A stretch of 64,000 nucleotides of DNA from Blattabacterium cuenoti. Lineage in GTDB: Bacteria; Bacteroidota; Bacteroidia; Flavobacteriales; Blattabacteriaceae. Below, piece after piece: positions 25,872-33,256 of the stretch (positions are counted from its first letter, which is position 1; the number at the start of each line of letters is the position of its first letter). The notes under the pieces are model-generated. The model was not told the DNA's origin and ran no database searches. It worked only from the letters and a program-made list of their open reading frames with translations. The translations under genes were made by a program, and so were the position numbers. The DNA lies in the NCBI RefSeq assembly GCF_014251655.1, contig NZ_CP059225.1:480028-544027 (forward strand), given 5' to 3'.

Positions 25872-27176
25872 AATATCCCAAATAACGATAAATATCATAA
25901 TTAAACTAATTATCAAAAATCCAAAAATGGTGCATCGTTCAATAATTTTTTCATTTATTTTCTTTTTTGATATCATTTCTATTATGATAAATAACATATA
26001 ACCTCCATCTAATGATGGAATAGGAAATAAATTTAAAAAAGCTATCCAAATGGATAAAGTAGCAGTAAAAGTCCAAAAAATATCCCAATTCCATTTAGAA
26101 GGAAATTCTTTAGCCATAGAAAAAAAACTTCCTATTTGTTTGTAAGCTTTAGTTTCTATATGAAAAATATTTTTAAAAAAAAATATTTGATGTTTTAAAA
26201 CATTCCAAGTTCTATTAATTCCATTAGGAATACTTTGAAAAAAAGTATAATTCTTTTTTTCAAATGAAAAAATACGATCTAATTCCATAAAATTTTTCAA
26301 GTAAATCCCTAATATTCCTCTCTGACTGATGAAAATATTTTTTTTTAAAAATCTTCCATTTCTATTGATAGAAATTAAAATATTTTCGTTTTTATATTTT
26401 GATAATAATTCTTTCAGTTGGTCAGAGAAAAGAATGAATTCTGAATTGATTCCTAATATTTCATCATTATTTCTTAATCCGTATTTTTCCGCTACGGAAT
26501 TTTTCATTACATAATGAATTATGGGAGGAACACGAGGTTGAATAAAAAAACTTAGTTTTTTCCTATCAAAAAAAAATTTTTTTTTCTGATGATTTAATGA
26601 TAGTTTAATGATTTTCCCCATACGATTTACAGTAACAGAATTTCCAAAAATAATGGCTTTAGGAATATCATTGAAATATGAAATATATTTTCCGTTTACA
26701 AATAAAATTTTATCCCCATTTTTTAATCCCATCTTTTTCCCCAAAGAATCTACTTCTATTCCGTATTTAACGTTTTTTGTAGGAAGATAAGTTTCTCCAT
26801 ATTGAAATATTAAACAAGTAAAAATGAAAATAGATAATAATATATTAAAAAGAATACCTCCAGAAATAATTAAAAATCTTTTTATTGCTGACTTAGAACG
26901 AAATTCCCAATCTTTACTTTCATTTTTTGACGTTTTATCATCTATCATCATTCCAGATATTTTAACATATCCTCCTAAAGGTAACCACCCTATTCCATAA
27001 ACAGTATGTCCTATTTTTTTTTTGAAAATGGAAAACCAAGGATCAAAAAATAAAAAAAATCTTTCTACACGAACTTTAAAAGCTTGAGCTATAATAAAAT
27101 GACCTAATTCATGAATAATAATTAATATAGAAATACTAAGTAATAATTGTATTGATCTAATCAAAATAGATATCAT
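25851..27176 (-). CDS. rseP: Site-2 intramembrane zinc metalloprotease RseP
   Basis: RseP cuts transmembrane segments of regulatory or signal-peptide substrates within the inner membrane. The zinc motif HELGH is at 22-26 in the first helix. The second motif, NLFPIPSLDGG, is near residue 385 with the metal-binding aspartate. Two PDZ-like segments (about 120-200 and 205-290, including GLKNGDKILFVNGK and GLRNNDEILGIN) lie between, and a C-terminal helix closes the protein. At 441 residues it matches the double-PDZ Bacteroidota form. No cognate anti-sigma factor gene is in the window. Its 3' end overlaps the cyclo-ligase gene. Confidence 0.93.
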   Translation of the reverse strand: MISILIRSIQLLLSISILIIIHELGHFIIAQAFKVRVERFFLFFDPWFSIFKKKIGHTVYGIGWLPLGGYVKISGMMIDDKTSKNESKDWEFRSKSAIKRFLIISGGILFNILLSIFIFTCLIFQYGETYLPTKNVKYGIEVDSLGKKMGLKNGDKILFVNGKYISYFNDIPKAIIFGNSVTVNRMGKIIKLSLNHQKKKFFFDRKKLSFFIQPRVPPIIHYVMKNSVAEKYGLRNNDEILGINSEFILFSDQLKELLSKYKNENILISINRNGRFLKKNIFISQRGILGIYLKNFMELDRIFSFEKKNYTFFQSIPNGINRTWNVLKHQIFFFKNIFHIETKAYKQIGSFFSMAKEFPSKWNWDIFWTFTATLSIWIAFLNLFPIPSLDGGYMLFIIIEMISKKKINEKIIERCTIFGFLIISLIMIFIVIWDILKVFFY

Positions 27177-27228
27177 TAAAAAGAATAAAAGAAATAAATT
27201 TAAAACTTTATTTTAAAATATATAAACT

Positions 27229-27454
27229 TTGAATCTATCTAATCTTAAAAAAGGAGAAAAAGGGATTATTAATTAAAGGATATAAAAATGAAGATTTTCC
27301 TATTAAACTATTAGAATTAGTAATTTTACCTGGAGTAAAATTTGAAATACTTTTCGTTTCTATTTTTTATGATCCACTATGTATAAGTTACGAAAATACT
27401 TGTTTAGTTTTACGTAAAAAATAAGCAGAAAATATTATAATAGAACCTATTTAA
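27229..27454 (+). pseudogene. feoA: Inactivated feoA (ferrous iron transport accessory protein)
   Basis: Read from a TTG at 27229, NLSNLKKGEKGII and then, after a one-base frame change near 27270, IKGYKNEDFPIKLLELVILPGVKFEI give the SH3-like FeoA fold. The frame continues with DPLCIS and LVLRKK, meets a TAA at 27421-27423 where a glutamate codon is expected, and resumes AENIIIEPI to a terminal stop at 27452-27454. One frameshift plus one nonsense change, and loss of an ATG start, make it non-functional. It is followed directly by the feoB remnant in the order of intact Flavobacteriia feo operons. Confidence 0.82.
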
Positions 27455-27493
27455 TCTTACATCTTTAATCTTCCATCAAATGAAAAACGAAGA

Positions 27494-28785
27494 ATGATTA
27501 TTAATAAATTAGCCATCATTGGAAACCCAAATGTAGGTAAAACTTCTTTGTTTAATAAAATTCACTGGACTTAATCAAAAAATAGGAAATTATCTTGGAG
27601 TTACGGTAGAAAAAAAATAGGATATTTCTATTATAATAATAAGTATTATCAAATTATAGATCTTCCTGTAATTTATAACATATATCCTTCTTATGAAGAT
27701 GAAGAAGTAGTTAAGTTAGTAAACTACTCAATAACAAAGAATATGTAAATGATCCAGATAAAATTTTATTAGTGGTAGATTCTTCTAATTTAAAAAAAAG
27801 TCTTTTATTATTTATTCAGTCAAATACAAGATTTAGGATTTCCTATTTTATTTATTTTGAATATGATAGACGAAGCAGAAAAAAAGGGAATATTTATTGA
27901 TATAAAAAAACTAAAAGAACTTTTTTTTACAGAAATTGTTACAATCAATGCCAGAAAAGGAATAGGATTAGAAAAAACAAAAAAAGTAATAAAAAATTTT
28001 AATCAAAAAACAAAAAAACATAATTTTTTTTAATCCAGGATTACAACGATATTCTATAGCCATCAATAATGTAAAAAATAATTATAAAGTAAATACTTAT
28101 AAAGCTTGGTATTATTTAGCTTATAATAGAAAATTATTAAAAGAAGATTCCTTTATAAATAAAATAAAAAATAAATATCATATTGTATCTAGAAGATTAC
28201 AAATAAAAGAAACATTAGATAGGTATGAAAAAATAGGTGAAATTTTATCTCATACAGTTTTCGTTTTTCTTTATAAAAAAAGAAAAAAATATTTAGAACT
28301 TTCTAAAAGAATAGATAATGCTTTAATTCTACATCCTTTACTTTCATTGGGCTATTTGATTTTTTTTCTTTTTTTTGTTTTTCATTTTTCAATGTGTATT
28401 TTTATGTACATAAATTACTAAAGAATTTATAGAATTTTTATTTTCTTTTATCCAAAAAAAAAACTAGATAATTTTAATACAGGTCCTTGTCCTTTAAATC
28501 ATTTTTTATTACGAGGATGATTCTATCTATAGTATAGAACAAAATACCTTAAAAAACATAATGAATAAAGAGATAGAATATCCACATACAAAAAAAACCT
28601 ATTTATAATGTAGCAACAAGTTTTTCTTTACTACTTTTTTATGCATTTTCTATGCAATGTATGACTACTTTATTCATAATAATAAAAGAAAAAAAAAGTC
28701 TTGGAAATGGCCAATCATCCAATTTATTTTTATGACTTTTTTAGCTTATCTTTCTTCCTTTTTAACCTATCAAATATTAAAATAA
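27494..28785 (+). pseudogene. feoB: Inactivated feoB (ferrous iron transporter), frameshifted and internally deleted
   Basis: FeoB is a GTPase-coupled Fe2+ importer of about 700 residues. Here its parts are spread over all three frames. From the ATG at 27494, LAIIGNPNVGKTSLFNK is the G1 motif. An extra base near 27563 shifts into TGLNQKIGNYLGVTVEKK. A short A run (27610-27617) shifts again into IIDLPVIYNIYPSYEDEEVV, where the G3 glycine is valine. Further pieces are DPDKILLVVDSSNLKKSLLL, then FPILFILNMIDEAEKKG (G4), the helical linker, SKRIDNALILHP and a first membrane helix. The gate core is missing. The C-terminus resumes with VATSFSLLLFYAFSMQCMTTL and SWKWPIIQFIFMTFLAYL. Roughly 0.8 kb has been lost. 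It cannot make a transporter. Confidence 0.88.
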
Positions 28786-28787
28786 AA

Positions 28788-28911
28788 TGTATCAATACTT
28801 AATAATAGGAATATTTTTTTTGTATTCAGTTATTTATTTATTCAAAAAATTATATATATTTTTTATGTATGATAAAAAAATTTGTAAAAAAAATGCAATT
28901 GTCATCCATGA
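28788..28911 (+). pseudogene. Remnant of FeoB-associated Cys-rich membrane protein
   Basis: Three bases after the feoB stop an ATG opens a small protein with one hydrophobic helix (YLIIGIFFLYSVIYLF) followed by a basic tail, as in the FeoB-associated Cys-rich proteins next to feoB in Flavobacteriia. In the annotated frame the expected Cys-rich end is lost after KICKK. One base change at the 8-A run 28886-28893 would give KCNCHP and a stop at 28909-28911, close to the family's terminal C-x-C-H pattern. With feoAB dead it has no partner. Confidence 0.6.
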
Positions 28912-28922
28912 GAAATATTTTT

Positions 28923-29900
28923 CTACTTTAAAGATGAATATATTGCATTTTTAAATAAATCAGACAAAGATATTCCATATATTTCTAATTGTTTAGGAAA
29001 AATACTTTCTTTTGAAAGACCTGGAACAGTATTAATTTCCAAGAAGAATGGTTCTTCATTCACAATGATATATTCAGATCTAGATATTCCAGATAAATTT
29101 AGAAATTGATATACTTTTTTCGCTAATTTTCGTATTTTTTTTTCTACACTTGGAAGTAATTTTGCTGGGGTTATTTCTTGAGATTTTCCAGAATATTTTG
29201 ATTCAAAATCAAAAAAATCGTTTTGACTAATAATTTCTGTTATAGGTAAAACATAAATTTTTTTATCGAATGAAAAAACTCCTACAGAAACTTCTCTTCC
29301 TTTAAGAAAAGATTCAATGATAATCTCTTCATCTTCTTGAAATGCCTTTTCTACTGCATTTAAAAAATATTTTTTTTCATAGACCTTACTGATTCCCAAA
29401 CTAGATCCTGATTTATTAGGTTTAACAAAACAAGGAAGTCCTACTTTTTTTAAAATTTTTTCTATACAAAAACATTGATTTTTTTTATTTAAAAAGAAAA
29501 ATTCTGCGGTATGAACCCCAAAATGTTTTAATAAAGTCAAACAATACTTTTTGTTAAAAGTCACATTAGCATGATGAAAATTACATCCTGTATAAGGTAT
29601 TTTTAATAACTCAAAATAAGCTTGTAAAATTCCATCTTCTCCTGGAGTCCCATGTATAGCATTAAATACACAATCAAACTGAATAACCCTATTTTTTCCT
29701 ATATTAACAGTAAAATTATATTTGTTGATAGGATATTCGTTGTTTTTTTCATCTTTCATAAACCATCTTTCTTCAAAAATATAAATCCGATAAGGATCAA
29801 ATTTATTTCTGCATAAATTTTCATAAACAACTTCTCCGCTTTTTATCGATACTTCAGACTCTTTTGTATATCCACCCATAACAACTGCTATTTTTTTCAT
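28923..29900 (-). CDS. ddl: D-alanine--D-alanine ligase
   Basis: Ddl makes the D-Ala-D-Ala dipeptide that MurF attaches to the peptidoglycan precursor. The N-terminus KKIAVVMGGYTKESEVS is typical. The ATP-grasp domain has KPNKSGSSLGISKV (the flexible serine loop), and the metal-binding end has FFLEINTVPGLSKES. At 325 residues it is full length. It starts 42 bases from the divergent PASTA-protein gene and ends 11 bases from the feo remnants. The window also has murA and murF, so peptidoglycan synthesis appears active. Confidence 0.95.
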   Translation of the reverse strand: MKKIAVVMGGYTKESEVSIKSGEVVYENLCRNKFDPYRIYIFEERWFMKDEKNNEYPINKYNFTVNIGKNRVIQFDCVFNAIHGTPGEDGILQAYFELLKIPYTGCNFHHANVTFNKKYCLTLLKHFGVHTAEFFFLNKKNQCFCIEKILKKVGLPCFVKPNKSGSSLGISKVYEKKYFLNAVEKAFQEDEEIIIESFLKGREVSVGVFSFDKKIYVLPITEIISQNDFFDFESKYSGKSQEITPAKLLPSVEKKIRKLAKKVYQFLNLSGISRSEYIIVNEEPFFLEINTVPGLSKESIFPKQLEIYGISLSDLFKNAIYSSLK

Positions 29901-29942
29901 GATTTATTTTTTTTTTTGTAGAAATGAATTTATTTTTTTACT

Positions 29943-30785
29943 ATGAATTATTCAAAATATGTCGTAATTTTTATTATAAACTTATTAGTCTCTGTATTAG
30001 CATTATACAAAATCACTTATTTTGCATTAAAATGGGTGGATATTTATACAAAACATGATTCTAGTGTCATAGTTCCTGATTTACGTCATCTAACTTTATC
30101 TCAATCTATATCCATTCTTAAAAAATTAGGATTAAAATATAACATAGATACATCACATTATGATCCTAATTTTAAACCTTACCAAATTATTTCTTTTACT
30201 CCAGGACCTGGAGATAAGGTTAAGGAAGGGAGACATATATATTTACAAGTAAATTCTAAATATACCCAATATACAGTTTTACCTAATATTATAAATAAAA
30301 ATAAAAATCAAGCTATAAAATTACTTCATGCTAATCACATAGCAGTAAAAGAAATTAAATATATTAATGATCTATATAATAAAGATTCAGTTTTGAAAGT
30401 TTTTTATAAAGACAAATTAATTCAATCTGGATATATATTCCCTCCTTATCAAGATGGAATTACTTTGATAATCGGAAAAGGATATGAAAAAAATAATTCA
30501 TTAGTTCCCAATGTTATTGGAATGTCATTAAATACTGCTACTTCCACTTTAAATAGTAGATTATTTTATGTAATAAATTTCTATTATGATCATACGATTT
30601 CTAATAATAATGCAAAGGTATATTGTCAAAAACCTTCTCCTGGAACAATGCAAGAAGATAAAAATAAACCTATCGAACTTTGGTTAAGTTCAAAAGAATT
30701 ATTAGATAGTTTAATACAAATAGAAGAGAAAACGGAAAAAGAGAAAATTTTATCCAAAAAAAATGAAAATGAAAAACATAAATAA
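29943..30785 (+). CDS. PASTA domain membrane protein
   Basis: A 280-residue protein with an N-terminal membrane helix (about 8-30) and an exported part built of three PASTA domains, roughly 40-105, 108-180 and 185-252. Recognisable units are VPDLRHLTLSQSISILKKLG, LPNIINKNKNQAIKLL and VPNVIGMSLNTATSTL. PASTA domains bind peptidoglycan-type ligands and usually cap Ser/Thr kinases or PBPs, but no kinase or transpeptidase domain is attached here. The ddl-PASTA-rluD order is a Bacteroidota pattern. A charged lysine/glutamate tail ends the protein and overlaps rluD by 23 bases. Confidence 0.88.
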   Translation: MNYSKYVVIFIINLLVSVLALYKITYFALKWVDIYTKHDSSVIVPDLRHLTLSQSISILKKLGLKYNIDTSHYDPNFKPYQIISFTPGPGDKVKEGRHIYLQVNSKYTQYTVLPNIINKNKNQAIKLLHANHIAVKEIKYINDLYNKDSVLKVFYKDKLIQSGYIFPPYQDGITLIIGKGYEKNNSLVPNVIGMSLNTATSTLNSRLFYVINFYYDHTISNNNAKVYCQKPSPGTMQEDKNKPIELWLSSKELLDSLIQIEEKTEKEKILSKKNENEKHK

Positions 30786-31794
30786 ATACAAAATATTTGC
30801 AGATAAAAATCAAGAAGAAATTAGAATAGATCAATTTTTGAAACAAAAAACAAAAAATTTCAGTAGAAATCAAATTCAAAAATTTGTTCATTCAGGAAAA
30901 ATATTAGTAAACCAACATATTGTAAAAAAGAATTATAAAATAAAACCTTTAGACCTTATAGAAGTAAAAATTTCTGATAATCTTGTTTCTATTCCTATTG
31001 TAGATCATTTAGAATATGAAAATATTTATGAAAAAAAAATGGATCTTGATATCATTTATGAAGATGAAGACGTTATTGTAATCAATAAACCTGCAGGAAT
31101 GGTCGTTCATCCAGGTTGTGGAAATGAAAAATTTTCATTAATTCATGGAATTAAATATCATTTAATAAACTCAAAATCAAATCATTCAAATTTATATAGG
31201 GTAGGATTGATTCACCGATTAGATAAAGATACATCTGGTTTATTAGTTTTAGCTAAAAATGAATTAGCTCAAAAATGTTTATTTCAACAATTTTATTATA
31301 GAACAATTCAAAGACAATATATAGCTTTAATATGGGGAGATCTTATTGAAGAAAAAGGAACTATAACTGGTTTTATTGGAAGAGATCCTAAAAATAGAAA
31401 AAGAATGACTCTTTTTAAAGATGAGAAATATTATAAAGGAAAATATTCAATAACACACTATCAAGTATTAGAACGGTTCAAGTATTTGACATATGTTTCT
31501 TGCCATATAAAAACAGGAAAAACACATCAAATTAGAGCTCATTTTAAACATTTAGGACATCCATTATTTCATGATTCAATTTATGGAGGAAGTAGAATAT
31601 TTACAAACAAAAAATGCTCTAATAAAAATAGAGAAGTTTTTAAAACTTGTCTACAAATTTTACAAAGACAAGCTTTACATGCTATTTCACTTTCTTTTAT
31701 CCACCCGAAAAATAGAAAATGTCATTTTTTTTGTCCCATTCCTGAAGATTTTAAAAAAGTTCTACAAACTTTTAGAAATAAATTATTAAAATAA
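30763..31794 (+). CDS. rluD: RluA-family 23S rRNA pseudouridine synthase (RluD-like)
   Basis: The enzyme converts uridines of 23S rRNA helix 69 to pseudouridine if it is RluD. An S4 RNA-binding domain (about 20-65, IRIDQFLKQK...FVHSGKILVN) precedes the catalytic domain. The active-site aspartate is D154 in HRLDKDTSGL. Later segments are TGRTHQIRVH-like KTGKTHQIRAHF and DSIYGG. At 343 residues it is full length. An ATG at 30769 is an alternative start two codons later. It overlaps the PASTA gene by 23 bases and the convergent mgtE by nine. Confidence 0.92.
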   Translation: MKMKNINKYKIFADKNQEEIRIDQFLKQKTKNFSRNQIQKFVHSGKILVNQHIVKKNYKIKPLDLIEVKISDNLVSIPIVDHLEYENIYEKKMDLDIIYEDEDVIVINKPAGMVVHPGCGNEKFSLIHGIKYHLINSKSNHSNLYRVGLIHRLDKDTSGLLVLAKNELAQKCLFQQFYYRTIQRQYIALIWGDLIEEKGTITGFIGRDPKNRKRMTLFKDEKYYKGKYSITHYQVLERFKYLTYVSCHIKTGKTHQIRAHFKHLGHPLFHDSIYGGSRIFTNKKCSNKNREVFKTCLQILQRQALHAISLSFIHPKNRKCHFFCPIPEDFKKVLQTFRNKLLK

Positions 31795-33156
31795 AATTCC
31801 ATGTAAAAGAACATAAGATATAGAAAAATATATAATTAAACCAATCACATCTACTAGTGTAGCAACAAAAGGGGCAGAAGAGCTAGCGGGATCTCCCCTA
31901 AATTTTTTAATTATAAAAGGAAACATAGATCCACTAAAGGTCCCCCATAATACTACTCCAATTAAAGAGAAAAAAACAGTAAGTCCTACTAACATACAAT
32001 GAGGTCCATAATCAAATAAATTAATATTATGCCATGCTATAACACGTATAAAACCTGTTAATCCTAAAATACAACCTAAAAAAAAACCACAAATAATTTC
32101 TCTTTTCATAACAATCCACCAATCTTTTATTTTTACTTCCCCCAAAGCCATTGCTTGAATAATTAAACTTGCTGCTTGAGATCCACTATTTCCTCCACTG
32201 GAAACAACTAAAGGAATAAATAAAGCAATAACTACCGCTTTTTCTATAATACTTGAAAATTCTTGCATAACTGTTGTTGTTAACATTTCTCCTATAAATA
32301 ATAAAACTAACCATTCAGCTCTTTTTTTTATTAATCTAAATAAAGGAACATTGAGATAAGATTTATTATTATTTAATAAAGGATAATCCTTAAAAGAAAA
32401 AGGATTTTTTATTTTTTTATTTCCTTTATAATTTTCATTTAAAATCCATAAAATATCGGATATAGTTACTACTCCTAATAAAAAATTTTTATCATCAATC
32501 ACTGGAAGTGATCCTCTTCTATTATTTATTATAGAAAAGGTTTTAAAAGCTCTCTTTTCTGTATCTTTAACATTTAAATATACGGGAGGATTTTTATGAT
32601 CTATTAAATGGAATATTTTAGTATTTATATCGACTAATAAAAATTCTTGTATTTTGATATCATTTATTAATCTACCTTTTTCATCAATTATATATATAAT
32701 ATCGATGATATCGATATTTTTCACTTTTTTCCGTATATAATCTAAAACATTTTGAACATTCCAAGTTTTTTGCACTGATACATAGCATGGTCTCATAAAA
32801 CGAGTTATACTACTTTTAGGATATCCTAAATAAGATATTAATGTATTTCGTTTATTATCTTCTGGATTTAAATATTTAATTAAATCTTTTAAAAGATCTT
32901 TAGGAAGATTTCTTAAAAAAACATGATCATAGATTACCAAATGATTTATAAATTCCATTTTTTTAAACGAAGATATTTCTTTTATAATTTTTTTTTTGAT
33001 AGAAAAATCCAACACTTTAAAAATAGATAGAGATTTCCATAATTCTAACAAATTTAATATTTGTACTACATCATTTGGATGAGACTGAATAATTTTTAAT
33101 AAGCTACTAATAGTTTGATTATTTATAAATTTACTATCATTTAAATTAATCTTCAT
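31786..33156 (-). CDS. mgtE: Magnesium transporter MgtE
   Basis: MgtE is a Mg2+-gated channel for magnesium uptake. The N-terminal helical domain (about 15-130) is followed by two CBS domains (about 135-265), including YIIDEKGRLINDIKIQEFLL and RGSLPVIDDKNFLLGVVTISD, which sense Mg2+. The membrane part has about five helices from residue 290 on, including the GGNSGSQAA segment that lines the pore. At 456 residues it is full length. It is the only intact metal transporter recognised in the window, in contrast to the decayed feo and CDF loci. It is divergent from leuS. Confidence 0.94.
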   Translation of the reverse strand: MKINLNDSKFINNQTISSLLKIIQSHPNDVVQILNLLELWKSLSIFKVLDFSIKKKIIKEISSFKKMEFINHLVIYDHVFLRNLPKDLLKDLIKYLNPEDNKRNTLISYLGYPKSSITRFMRPCYVSVQKTWNVQNVLDYIRKKVKNIDIIDIIYIIDEKGRLINDIKIQEFLLVDINTKIFHLIDHKNPPVYLNVKDTEKRAFKTFSIINNRRGSLPVIDDKNFLLGVVTISDILWILNENYKGNKKIKNPFSFKDYPLLNNNKSYLNVPLFRLIKKRAEWLVLLFIGEMLTTTVMQEFSSIIEKAVVIALFIPLVVSSGGNSGSQAASLIIQAMALGEVKIKDWWIVMKREIICGFFLGCILGLTGFIRVIAWHNINLFDYGPHCMLVGLTVFFSLIGVVLWGTFSGSMFPFIIKKFRGDPASSSAPFVATLVDVIGLIIYFSISYVLLHGILF

Positions 33157-33256
33157 TAAAGATTTTTCTTTTTTTTTCCCAAAATTTTTTTTGAATATTT
33201 ATTTCAATGAATTAAAATTACGTAATAAAATCATTGTAATTTTATATGTTAAAAAA

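Noticed and set aside
27494-28785. FeoB remnants as programmed-frameshift gene rather than pseudogene
   Set aside because: Only one of the frame changes lies at a long A run; others are simple insertions, the G3 glycine is lost and the gate domains are deleted, so slippage cannot rebuild a transporter.
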